A DNA stretch of 64,000 nt. It comes from a virus. A program made the position numbers and the translations under genes. The notes beneath the pieces are model-generated. The model worked only from the letters and a program-made list of their open reading frames with translations. It was not told the origin of the DNA and ran no database searches. Shown here piece after piece: positions 37,301 through 43,739 of this stretch (positions are counted from its first letter, which is position 1; each line of letters opens with the position of its first letter). The stretch covers positions 1 to 64,000 of IMG/VR virus record IMGVR_UViG_3300020411_003797. One strand, given 5' to 3'.

Positions 37301-38542
37301 GTCAATGCAGTCAATGTTCAATATATCGATTGGAATGAGAAAGACGGAAGACCTCGTGAAACTTCAGCTGGTGTGTCGCCAATAAAAACTCAGTTTATGA
37401 AAGCTAGTTCTCAAATACCAGACAATATGCTCAACACTGCAGTAGTTAATTATCCAAATTGCAAAGGCCAATCAATGGCACTAAGATATGGACAATCTGC
37501 GCTTATGTACGGTTTGAGAGAAATGTATAAGGGTGAAATAATGATCTTAGGCAACCCAAGGATAAGACCTTGGGATGTCTGTATACTTATGGATGACTAC
37601 AACGATATGTATGGACCAGTAGAAGTTGAATCTGTCGTACATATGTTTAGTCATGAAACTGGTTTCTTAACTGAGATAAAACCAAATGCAGTAGTAATGG
37701 CAAACGAAATTTCAACTTGGCCAATACTTGAGGGAATAAAATTATTTGCAATGGCCGTCAAGTCAGTTGAAGAAAATGGAAAAGGAGCAGATTTCTTTGG
37801 AAATACAGACATGTTCTTTTCTCCAGAAGCAGACTCGCGCATGGTTGACTTTTTTATGAAAAAATATTCTACAAGATTTGGACAAGAAAATCCTCTTGAA
37901 GATTTTATAGAAGTTTTGGAAGACAACGGTTTGGTCGAAGATGGAAGAGATATTGTAAGGTCTGCAAACAGTAATCGTCTTAGTGCAACTTACGGTATAT
38001 TAAGCGGAATTTTTGGTACAGCAGCTTTGGCTGCTGGTAGCGGAAGATTGTTGATGAACGTTCCAAGACTTCTTGGCGCTGCGCGTCACCCAATTAGAAA
38101 CTTCAATCTGTCTCACTATAGCCCGCTAATACAAAGTGTAGTAGCAATAGTTGCAGGTCAAGCAGGAATCAGTGGAATGACACAGAGATCTGGTGCAATA
38201 GGATCTTCTGCTGCTTGGCTTATTGGAATGCCAATACTTTTTGCGAAATGTATGGAAGAAGAGACAGTGAATGTAGTACCATTGATAAAAGGAAATCGAC
38301 CTATTGTTAGCGGCTTAACGCTTAAGAGCCCAGCAGAACTATTCAACAGTATACTTGGCAACGTTACAAACGCTGCAGAAGATACTATGAATGGTATGAC
38401 TAGGCTTGTTGATGAATGGCAAGTATATAAAGCTCATAGTTGGGCAGCATATGATAAAATACATGGTAACAGAAGTGGTTTTGTTGATCGCTACATACAC
38501 CATGGAGTAACTATGTTCGATTGGTCAAAGGAAAATCTATAA
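28376..38542 (+). CDS. Giant baseplate hub with M23 peptidase domain
   Basis: The 3388-residue protein begins with a beta-rich N-terminal domain (about 20-160) like tail-tube-adapting hub domains. A complete M23 metallopeptidase follows at about 490-685: H511 and D515 (HxxxD), H606, and H665/H667 (HLH), which would bind zinc and cut peptidoglycan cross-links. Hub-like strands occur at about 2150-2320 (FKLFFVEEDE, LRPGMNVQLRVGYSND, then a GRATDIAW strand) and again at about 3050-3110 (ILGNPRIRPWDVCIL, VESVVHM, TGFLTEIKP). Hydrophobic segments lie near 1603-1640, 2395-2420 and 3205-3225. GGGAG precedes the ATG. It probably caps the tube and digests the wall during entry. Hub proteins are normally a few hundred residues, so the size is exceptional. 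Confidence 0.8.
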   Translation: MRSAGGVVDKGLLTAEEDPSKIIFQINDIDLIIPPTNISVRKEDMMWQWKTLRTKVSTKVPSGHGIVQVSVRLVFTPDLFLHMHRLICQLRHSPFCYVESRYLRDSICPDWPLYQNMAFTMTNLTVQNFKGSPGTFMIDLDLRWFNYKPYALNWMYRDEWQTIPFYSSDGNSYVRRTIDTFGKELLRQPTITSFGDSERRPGSGPLDNAGNTDYGAIDSFDSYSKPQDITGGRSINSMLFTHAGEVFDLLPRDPWVMRKATPVLPQYSNIYKRYCNYLQQKNLYECFGVDIADMMDPGDWARYTTGYYPSPTEPSEAEMEGHGIDRFTQGAPVSETSTSIAPRAGAHFIVDALHGPTTSRALVAQIADACYAQTKKITFYWHEFTALDVRFDIVQAMQKQQQEAVRERMEALRVRSRGLEDIVGARQAGSGSEYEPEHGHDSSWTYVSEFSEYSRRNTSPRDADWGRLPTTSELEGEYLGVTDYFFYAPIPGYEINSGFGMRTYNGKTRPHNGIDVAAPKNTPIYAAEDGILWVSQTSTANRMSARQPDYMVNTTTGEKFSDFSEVPFGRGNGYGLQLTLEVTGLAVLDEYGEIQPGASWEITYSHLNKVEEVVNGNRLATYNGTHGTRGCTVQYHATGMADAIQVRRGDLIGYVGNTGYSGGNHLHCETTRAGTKIDPLISFTATRSEAATISDASGDARTLEEIDIEIQDILQGINTSDNDGDWFGINDYKESPIDEDSTGSSTIPDEGDEGWASDLEIPPEEQEKIRREYESFIQAGWVEYEDNQDVSNVLKRTVAYTFISENSNFWPTMQPDFSMPITQAMYEGRADSSYDSRSSILNIKSPDNLVVSNIVGSINHIVASIPLIGQEFPTHQHLGSMEPSYVLEFVTSADSENNDNLSEEGALLEYMRSNLQKNARVYRPIPDGHCVATDHFITRLLGSYKDPDFFLPEDNDQEFLKKRTVIHRTQQNTVEGTAGMSSFVMELSETNPYDTEVLTVISEQPSDRDELRSRVLNKIWSLDLSEDGLASLLMAELTRTISDPKEIANYLAEQNLTAAHFANVSDIKEIENLTIMDHDALRRQEFLTTEWPIEHYVTGSGRAQQSDFQYIRTEQGYGYFWEAMEASGKISSGSGGSQTELSPTSEIAYQNSQIGAEKKTANYILDDTSGMAFNLHLPSPGGGSTIPVQTDYGMYEAVKMNEDRTGSSDWWLIGNNSVTDALRESGDFGLLFGEIHDRREGGAGGGLPSIPELTQNDIEYFQKNASSFPGGIPSEGAIPTADEIETWYNQNNRSVTSGNVATLTDKYVINSTDYYDVHQTDLGSVTAKEGSGEEQVSALKELWMTLNNILRTGRLILAESELQNGLENGDIAKELYDLPEEATKGCMWSGYISWLMYYFRELAATGEGYDSYEELAAATEGLTPADIDGIYGTVNWGFNIESKLKNQDLQWIEGNAMMTLSEERQNFLEPFADVWEAWGTNMPTDIAAGNFTGEMFNSTDSEVREAQQRFDNAVQGLGRIYAQSVIPFNKGLKMEVIGDLVPSIAEALTHSFVDEVLGGNRYFGVRDQVNIFNDWFFSPEYLMNSPTMSGWLYSFRQGAMTAGATGWILVGLLWAGTAAAAAIPFDGPAGEAALGAAALARTRSMLMAGTTKGMSAQQLAAYTQQGVGRQLVTQFGRGQNMGLLAGGTQVAVDPFLQLKTATDKARGRVFEPTAPGTTPGIIGESPWAFMQHNVVGGTPEKGEFAWQMTMNQSPDPGLDNLTNLDQERQKLAQLKRILTEFADRIIGSPALMAAIGFADTELPEQGLVNEYVGAECYPDLDLPKHPYYDSRFAYSVTPDFYMWNAYEDAGLGVRGAIEEEVYNQSRIAVEAAYRFHKRTQKNGLEPKSDAGLSVYSASADLTPRLSRIVSHPEGSDQVDLMKADVHYEWAVPGAAPGPEGNPYDNPGTARVYGKPVGSDNTSAWVDTGPTGNPFHGSLFGLNSSGLPRTDELSSYRSKRQESLQTLIDNADERHTGIYNSTEVGLLSAVERPDEDVNTYATDEEIVAAKTSVIPISSTDGNPQYISQTSVDKHTYGELAQKMRGFEAMMGSREAYLGNVINKDTASKISRDLAESRINTIAEYEQFYDPANLQNLARNSSSDIISNKMSMKRAYPTFKLFFVEEDEHESRFLNMDDFYSYNAVKEFTFYATRKDPGDTATIVLQNVNGTLDGTRRNSIVDLDYFNEKEAERIAEDNPNIATRADNSEVAANDQPFTALVLRPGMNVQLRVGYSNDPNMLSVLLNGRATDIAWNKNGDLVEITVQSFGTELTQKIKGVGGTDRSVDWDNQTYYSTHQLLGAMMTQPELHHFGRWEYGRLRQIGEDKSADLDFYPYSREGFVGNNPISNSLTSWISNHPVLSIALATGTLIAGMLAVRAGGARLVARGSGGRVAGGGQPLIGPMQATETFPGAMVQTARPTVTYVQQASQRSRVFSWLSYNNPLSPGENIVGYALMTPFRILGSIIKNVRSGGPGWGSAVRSGGPAMRLGTRWGSSIDDLVASADELAEVLKPGFNGTAGRAATAAKQLIDRISGIRGSEAAAAAAARITQAARTAANSTGNARLLARQNIAREVYELQTRAAVQRFAWWPMGAAAQSLKGWAGRSSVAPLAWMVGKATFGNLFIKGPANLVRAAVPLWIAAKGADLLLTNITRWAQDNYINKYRQSVAKVKATLKMTPADDNLFPPNPASYMTLGWYDKKSFWERNVEMPVRAMFDSILNNYVGITYTKMSEWFDAWSDIPDAHILEKRVRPGACRYKLRAQTIWQTFQEMSHRHPGWIYGVRPYGTKFRNTMFFGVPSQRYWARPGDTNFVQRMNKIHRYLNDPGNNYNTLRKQAEELYPRDIIQEWYDTALLAAQALNPTLPSPSAEAYERWEHLAGDTETKAQTMWTDHFQNRMMQEFVTGMENRFVPFRRWHMITSDQDIVQNGIMTSESSVVNAVNVQYIDWNEKDGRPRETSAGVSPIKTQFMKASSQIPDNMLNTAVVNYPNCKGQSMALRYGQSALMYGLREMYKGEIMILGNPRIRPWDVCILMDDYNDMYGPVEVESVVHMFSHETGFLTEIKPNAVVMANEISTWPILEGIKLFAMAVKSVEENGKGADFFGNTDMFFSPEADSRMVDFFMKKYSTRFGQENPLEDFIEVLEDNGLVEDGRDIVRSANSNRLSATYGILSGIFGTAALAAGSGRLLMNVPRLLGAARHPIRNFNLSHYSPLIQSVVAIVAGQAGISGMTQRSGAIGSSAAWLIGMPILFAKCMEEETVNVVPLIKGNRPIVSGLTLKSPAELFNSILGNVTNAAEDTMNGMTRLVDEWQVYKAHSWAAYDKIHGNRSGFVDRYIHHGVTMFDWSKENL

Positions 38543-39105
38543 TGTCTACTTCAAAAACTAGAACCAACCAAGTCAGTTCAGTAAGAACTGATCAGTCACA
38601 TTCCGAAATCAAAAGGTCTACTTACAGTGAACAAACATATACAAAGTGTTTTGGACCTTACTTGTGCACTGGAATAGATGGGATTAAAGGGTTTGGTCAA
38701 GGTGAAGCAAAACCATTTGGAGACGATTGTGATACTCGCCCACTTTTCTATATAAGGGCGAAAATTCCAGGCACTGAAACAGAGATACGTGTTCCAGCAG
38801 ACTCTAGAGTTTACAAAAGCGAGGAGGATGTCTGGAAAGTAGGCAGTACTCCCGATGCTTTTGAAGATAAACTTTTTCAAGTTTTTGCAGAAGGTCCGGA
38901 ACCGCATCAACTAAACGCTGGTAGAGGAGAATTTATTGGTTCGCGTGGTACAGAGTATTGCAACGGGTTAACTACCGAACCAATAGTAAGCGAAGTAGAT
39001 ACGAATCTTCCTACCAGTATTGCTGGAGTTTGTGGGCCAATGGGTCCAGAGCACCCAGGCTGCGGACCTATAATGAATTGGATAGCGACTTTAAAAAACG
39101 CATAA
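38542..39105 (+). CDS. Hypothetical protein between hub and gp25-like gene
   Basis: The 187-residue protein starts at the ATG at 38542, which shares a base with the hub stop (TAATG). A longer TTG start at 38521 lies inside the hub gene and is less likely. The N-terminus is polar (TSKTRTNQVSS). The rest is beta-leaning with seven cysteines (CFGPYLC, DDC, YCNG, GVCG, GCG) and a GPMGPEHPGCGP turn near the end. The family is not recognised. Spike or spike-associated proteins are often encoded between hub and gp25, so a central spike component is possible but not shown. Confidence 0.55.
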   Translation: MSTSKTRTNQVSSVRTDQSHSEIKRSTYSEQTYTKCFGPYLCTGIDGIKGFGQGEAKPFGDDCDTRPLFYIRAKIPGTETEIRVPADSRVYKSEEDVWKVGSTPDAFEDKLFQVFAEGPEPHQLNAGRGEFIGSRGTEYCNGLTTEPIVSEVDTNLPTSIAGVCGPMGPEHPGCGPIMNWIATLKNA

Positions 39106-39123
39106 AGCTACAAGGAGATTAGC

Positions 39124-39495
39124 ATGAGTACAAAAAATACAACCCTTGGGCCAAGAAGGGCCAGAATCATTCTCAATGAACAAGGAAGTGCCTGTATAAA
39201 CACAGGAGAGCCAGGAGGTCTTGGCGGGCACTTAACAATCTGCGGCGATAAAGAAAGTGGGAACACTTCAGCTTCTCTTGGCGGTGGTAAGATTTGCTTG
39301 GAGCAAGACGTAATAAATCATCCTGGGCAAATAACATGTCCATGGCCAATGTCTATGTTGCCTTCGATAGCAAGCTTTCCCCAAAGAATTTTCTTACCAC
39401 CATTTATGGATTTGTTGCCAATGCTTGGGCCAGTTGTTGCTGCTTCAGCAGCAGTTGTTGCCTTGGGTGCAATAGCTAAATCCTCTAGAGGCTAG
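39124..39495 (+). CDS. Small Gly-rich protein, spike-region candidate
   Basis: The 123-residue protein has an N-terminal half rich in Gly (GEPGGLGGHLTICGD, SLGGGKICLEQD) and a C-terminal half with a hydrophobic stretch at about 95-118 (LGPVVAASAAVVALGAIA). A good AAGGAG ribosome binding site precedes the ATG. It lies in the spike position directly upstream of the gp25-like gene. The pattern is not a recognisable PAAR repeat. It may be a spike-tip or membrane-interacting component; this is inferred from place only. Confidence 0.5.
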   Translation: MSTKNTTLGPRRARIILNEQGSACINTGEPGGLGGHLTICGDKESGNTSASLGGGKICLEQDVINHPGQITCPWPMSMLPSIASFPQRIFLPPFMDLLPMLGPVVAASAAVVALGAIAKSSRG

Positions 39496-39497
39496 TT

Positions 39498-39926
39498 GTG
39501 ATTATTACCAGAAACAGTGTTGATTTTCACTGGTCACAAGATGGAGATTTCTCCCTTGGTCCCAATGGAGATATTAAAAGAGCCAACCATGAAGGGGGGC
39601 GTGTTGCTAGACAAACAATAATGAAGCGTCTGCAAAGCTCACTTGGTGACTGGGTACTACATCCTGACATTGGTGCAAGTTTGAGCCATTTCGCTGGATT
39701 GCCAAACAATAGACAAACAGGTGCATTAATCAAAGCAAAGGTAGTCTCCACACTAATGGACGAGGGTGCAATTTCTGGAAGCAGTTTGAAAGTTGAAGTA
39801 GTTCCAATTGCAAAGAACAAAGTTCTTGTATTAGTTTACGCAACTATAGCTATGTCTGGAGAACCAGTATTTATAAATATGCAGTATGATTTAAGAGAAA
39901 ACAAAATGATACCAAGGCTTGTTTAG
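39498..39926 (+). CDS. Baseplate wedge protein, gp25-like
   Basis: The 142-residue protein has the size and pattern of the T4 gp25/Mu-type wedge protein: an early strand with DFSLGPNGDIKRA, a helix with GGRVARQTIMKRLQSSLGDW, the HPDIGASLSHFAGLP segment, and a final strand region after VLVLVYATI. gp25 joins the hub to the wedge and begins sheath assembly in contractile systems. The start is GTG at 39498, two bases after the previous stop. The gpJ-like gene follows nine bases after its stop, the usual neighbour. Confidence 0.85.
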   Translation: MIITRNSVDFHWSQDGDFSLGPNGDIKRANHEGGRVARQTIMKRLQSSLGDWVLHPDIGASLSHFAGLPNNRQTGALIKAKVVSTLMDEGAISGSSLKVEVVPIAKNKVLVLVYATIAMSGEPVFINMQYDLRENKMIPRLV

Positions 39927-39935
39927 GAGATTCAA

Positions 39936-41207
39936 ATGGCTATAAAACCAACAATGAAAACTGTTCGAAGTCTTTCGAAGGAAGTCAAAGATCAGCTTCA
40001 GCAAAGATCAGGAATTACTCACTGGGCAAAAGATGGCGCAGCCAAAAGTATGGTTGACGCAATTGCTACAGAACAGTCATTAATGTCGCAAAGAGCAACT
40101 AGAGCTATTGACAGTTTACAAATATCTAGTGCCACTGGCAAAGCTTTAGAATCACTTGGTGAAAACAGAGGGGTAAGAAGGTTGTCACCAACCTATGCAG
40201 ACAGCAAGAAAAATGAGATGAATTTCTTTTTTTATTGTTCAACGACTTTTGGAGATATAAATGGTGGAGCAGATATTGTTATACCTGCGGGAACTGTAAT
40301 TTCTCCAGGCAGCGCACTAACTCCAGGAAGAGTTAGCCAGTCAGCAACAGACATCAAATACGTAACTGTTCAAACCTACACTCTGCCAGCATCAGCATCT
40401 TCATACTATTGTGGAATAAAAGCAACCACTCCGGGCACAGCGCAAAATGTTGCAGAGAATGTTTTAGTTGCCCACAACTTTACAGGGTATACAGACTTTG
40501 TAGCTGGCGCACCACTAAAATGCAAAAATGATTACTCTATTATAAACGGCCAGAACATAGAAAGCGATGATAATCTGCGTTTCAGAATATCCAGCCACTA
40601 TGGCGCTCTTGCTGGAGCAACAGAAGACTCCTTGCTTCTTAGAGCTCTTACAGTGCCAGGAGTTCTCGATATGAGACTAGAGCCTAATTTCTTTGGAATA
40701 GGTACATGTGCAGTTTTTGTTTTTGGTCAAGATAACGAATCATCTCAAGCGCTTGTTAGAAAAGTTCAAGAAAAAATAAATGCAATACAGACTGCTGGTG
40801 TAAAAATACTTGCATCTCCAGGAGTTAAGGTAAGGTTTGATTTTGACTTGGTACTTTACACTCAGACGACACTGTCAGCTACGGAACAAAATTCTATAAA
40901 AAGAGCTGTAAAACGAGTAATGGATAGATACTTTTCAAGAAGAACTCGTGCACCAATAAAATCCATATCTTTAGAAGCTATTAGAAAAATGATAGCAAGA
41001 AATAAAGAAATTAGTTCAAAAGTTGTCGACAGGGGATCAAGCGATGAGCTTTTTAACAACGTCTACATAAGAAAAGATTACAGTGGAGTTAGGGTTGCTT
41101 CTGAAAGAACAACACTTGATAGTCTTAACTACCGCCTAGAAAGATATGAATTTGGAGCATTAGGTAGCTTAACGGTAAGATTCCAAAAAATAGATGCATT
41201 GATATAG
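39936..41207 (+). CDS. Baseplate wedge protein, gpJ/gp6-like
   Basis: The 423-residue protein has the organisation of baseplate J-like proteins: an N-terminal helical part with AIATEQSLMSQRATRAI followed by ALESLGENRGVRR, a mid beta domain (about 90-175) with IPAGTVISPGS, then DNLRFRISSHYGALAGATED (about 210-230), which matches the J-family region after the beta domain. The C-terminal part is an alpha/beta domain with KVRFDFDLVLYTQTTLS. gp6/J dimers build the ring of wedges around the hub. TAGGAG precedes the ATG, and the gene follows gp25 as expected. Confidence 0.85.
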   Translation: MAIKPTMKTVRSLSKEVKDQLQQRSGITHWAKDGAAKSMVDAIATEQSLMSQRATRAIDSLQISSATGKALESLGENRGVRRLSPTYADSKKNEMNFFFYCSTTFGDINGGADIVIPAGTVISPGSALTPGRVSQSATDIKYVTVQTYTLPASASSYYCGIKATTPGTAQNVAENVLVAHNFTGYTDFVAGAPLKCKNDYSIINGQNIESDDNLRFRISSHYGALAGATEDSLLLRALTVPGVLDMRLEPNFFGIGTCAVFVFGQDNESSQALVRKVQEKINAIQTAGVKILASPGVKVRFDFDLVLYTQTTLSATEQNSIKRAVKRVMDRYFSRRTRAPIKSISLEAIRKMIARNKEISSKVVDRGSSDELFNNVYIRKDYSGVRVASERTTLDSLNYRLERYEFGALGSLTVRFQKIDALI

Positions 41208-41216
41208 GGTTTTGCA

Positions 41217-42848
41217 ATGGGGTTCTTTGAGCAAAGATTGTTAAATACTTTTCCCTTGTGGGCAAAGATGAGAAAAGATCCTTCTTCTTATGGCAATAGA
41301 TTCATGAGTGCGCTTGGCGGCTTTAGTGAAATTGCAACAAAAGAAATAGTAAAAACTTCTGAAATGTTAAAAGTTTTAGCAGAAGATATAAGTTTTTTAA
41401 CTCTGCAAGAAATCTTTTTACAAGAATCAGACTACATGACAAGAACCAACGAAGACGGCTGGGTAAGCACTATTGTTTATCCAACAGTTTCTGGAAACAT
41501 ATCTGGAACTACCTACACAGTCGCAAGAGCTGCAAGTATAGCTGATTTCTTTTTCTCCGTACCTGATAGAGTTACCAATAAGCAGAAAGTTGTGGTTGAT
41601 AATTGGACGATCTGGGAAAGCTCAAGCCCAACTGTTTACAACAGCATAGATACTGATAAAGCAGGTACTCCAGAAAGACTTCTTGTGCAAGTGTACGATA
41701 GTACTATTTATCAGAAAGAAGGAACTGACAGGGATGTCGACAATCCATTCTATGGAATTCATTATATTTATCTGACTGGTTTAGACGAAGATAACAATCA
41801 GGTAAAAGAATATATAAATATAAACGATGATGGGTATTACACCCCCATGAATCTGTTTAGAAAGTTGACTGATGTTCAGTGGTGTGGCTTTGATGGTAAA
41901 ATCAAAATCACTCTTACAACAAAAGAGCATGGTGCGGTAGATACTGGTCGAATCATACATAAGTTCGATACAGGGGTAATATCAGATTTAAGTGGACCAT
42001 TAGCTCTTTATTTAGAAAACAATAGCGATATAGCTCATTTAAAATCAAAAATAATTAGATATCGTTCAGGAGCATCTTACAGAAGAGAAGAAGTTTTAGA
42101 TTTGGAGGATACCGTAGAAGAAGAGATGGCTAATCAACGACTACTAGACTCTACTGGAGCAACGTTCAAAGCTATCGGGATGTCTGTAAGCCCTGTAGAT
42201 ACAAGAGGCTATGTATTAGATACTAATGGAAAAATACACGTATATGAAATGGGGTTGAGCCCATTTGTTAATAGAGGAACTCCACCAAGCGAAGACACAT
42301 ATATTGATATTTTATCAATAAAAGATAGAGTTGTTTTAGATGAGAAAATACCTTTGTGGACCTGGTTTAGAGCTTTAGTACTTCCTGTTCAAAAAGTAGC
42401 GATTAAGCGAGTTAAGCCAGATGGTGTAGAAGAATACTTGCAGCCTACAACGATGACCTGGGCTGCGGCATATGCTTCTTTTCCAGGTACTATGTTGCCC
42501 GGTAAACCTCCAGAAGAATCTTGGGAAGATTTTAGATTCTACAATACTTTTGATCAGCTTGGTCAATGGGACTTTTATTGCGAAGCTACATTCCTTGGTT
42601 TAGATAAAGTAGCAATGGTAAGTAAGACTGGAGTCATGTGTGAAAGTCTCAAGGCAGTAAAAGATTTTGATTCTGGCCTGGATACTGCGGACGGTATTTT
42701 CTTTGATAAAGAAAATTACTTGTGCATTAGTGTAGGTAAATCCTATTATAGGTATTCTTTAAATAAAGATATTTATTTAGCTGATTTTAATCAGCAAAAG
42801 CTTCTCTTTAGAGAGCTCTATGATGACGTAGAGATTAATTATGCCTAA
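41217..42848 (+). CDS. Putative baseplate protein
   Basis: This 543-residue protein follows the J-like gene in the usual place of further wedge or adaptor proteins. It begins with a helical segment (FFEQRLLNTFPLWAKMRKD), then is mostly beta-structured, with YVLDTNGKIHVYEMGLSPF near residue 335. No family is recognised; it does not look like gpI of Mu-type phages. An AGGG sequence precedes the ATG, and the stop overlaps the next start by 8 bases, suggesting coupled translation. A wedge or fibre-attachment role is inferred from position. Confidence 0.5.
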   Translation: MGFFEQRLLNTFPLWAKMRKDPSSYGNRFMSALGGFSEIATKEIVKTSEMLKVLAEDISFLTLQEIFLQESDYMTRTNEDGWVSTIVYPTVSGNISGTTYTVARAASIADFFFSVPDRVTNKQKVVVDNWTIWESSSPTVYNSIDTDKAGTPERLLVQVYDSTIYQKEGTDRDVDNPFYGIHYIYLTGLDEDNNQVKEYININDDGYYTPMNLFRKLTDVQWCGFDGKIKITLTTKEHGAVDTGRIIHKFDTGVISDLSGPLALYLENNSDIAHLKSKIIRYRSGASYRREEVLDLEDTVEEEMANQRLLDSTGATFKAIGMSVSPVDTRGYVLDTNGKIHVYEMGLSPFVNRGTPPSEDTYIDILSIKDRVVLDEKIPLWTWFRALVLPVQKVAIKRVKPDGVEEYLQPTTMTWAAAYASFPGTMLPGKPPEESWEDFRFYNTFDQLGQWDFYCEATFLGLDKVAMVSKTGVMCESLKAVKDFDSGLDTADGIFFDKENYLCISVGKSYYRYSLNKDIYLADFNQQKLLFRELYDDVEINYA

Positions 42849-43725
42849 GTACACACAGGAGGGCTATAGCTTTCCAAGTTCTATTGATGAAGTTGGTATA
42901 GATATAGGGCTAACTCGACTTCCGGGAGAGGGTGCAGAAGACTACAGAAGAAGACTGTTGCTTCACATTAGAAACCCTCCCAATCCAAAAAAAGATTCAA
43001 TCATTACTACACCGCAAAGAAAAGTTGGTGTTTTTGATAAAGAAGTAATGATAGCAGAACTTGTTGTAGATGCAGATGGCAGACCTGTTGCAAAAGATCC
43101 AAGAATAGAAATTGATGCATCTTTCTTAAAAGTTTGGGATGACTGGAACTATGGTGCAAACGAACCAGTACTTACTTGTAATCTCTCTTTAAGAGATAAG
43201 CAGTATTTTTTAAGAGATGTTTATTCTCAGCTTTCGACTTTAACTTTCTTGACGGTAACGAAGTCTAAGCTTTTCGACGATTATTTAAAATCGTTTAATT
43301 TAAAGATAAGTAACACTGACAGAGTTCTACCTCTTCAGCCACTTACATCTTCTAGATTAAATAAGTTAGATCTAGAAAATTTAAGAAAAGTTATGTTATC
43401 TAATTCAATAGTTTATAGAAACGAGGTGGCTAGTTTAGATTTAATGTTGCAAGATGGAGATTACTATATAGACTATGACTTTGGCTACATTTACTCCCAC
43501 AATACTGGTGGGGGTTCAATTCATGCCGAATATAGCAGATTCCCCTTTATTTTTTATTGGCAACCGGTTAAGGTATTTGAGGTCAACGACAGTTCGACTG
43601 ACCAATTTACTAAAGACCTGTTGCTGAACGATAATGGGGTCTGGGAGAGATTGCTTCTGAATCCTTATGGTGCTAAGATAGCTAATATTATCCTGGAAGA
43701 AAATCCATTGCAATGGGGTAAATAA
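42841..43725 (+). CDS. Putative baseplate or fibre-attachment protein
   Basis: The 294-residue protein overlaps the preceding gene by 8 bases. Its N-terminus holds LTRLPGEGAEDYRRRLLLHIRN (about 20-40), an LxGEsxeeYrxRL pattern found in several tail proteins, followed by mixed alpha/beta sequence. Nothing enzymatic was seen. The next gene, a long repeat fibre, starts 15 bases after its stop. It may attach the fibre to the baseplate, which is inference. Confidence 0.5.
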   Translation: MPKYTQEGYSFPSSIDEVGIDIGLTRLPGEGAEDYRRRLLLHIRNPPNPKKDSIITTPQRKVGVFDKEVMIAELVVDADGRPVAKDPRIEIDASFLKVWDDWNYGANEPVLTCNLSLRDKQYFLRDVYSQLSTLTFLTVTKSKLFDDYLKSFNLKISNTDRVLPLQPLTSSRLNKLDLENLRKVMLSNSIVYRNEVASLDLMLQDGDYYIDYDFGYIYSHNTGGGSIHAEYSRFPFIFYWQPVKVFEVNDSSTDQFTKDLLLNDNGVWERLLLNPYGAKIANIILEENPLQWGK

Positions 43726-43739
43726 AGTGCGGAGAAAAC

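Noticed and set aside
38521-38541. TTG start for the gene after the hub
   Set aside because: The TAATG overlap start at 38542 is the pattern used repeatedly in this operon; the TTG lies inside the hub gene without a clear ribosome binding site.
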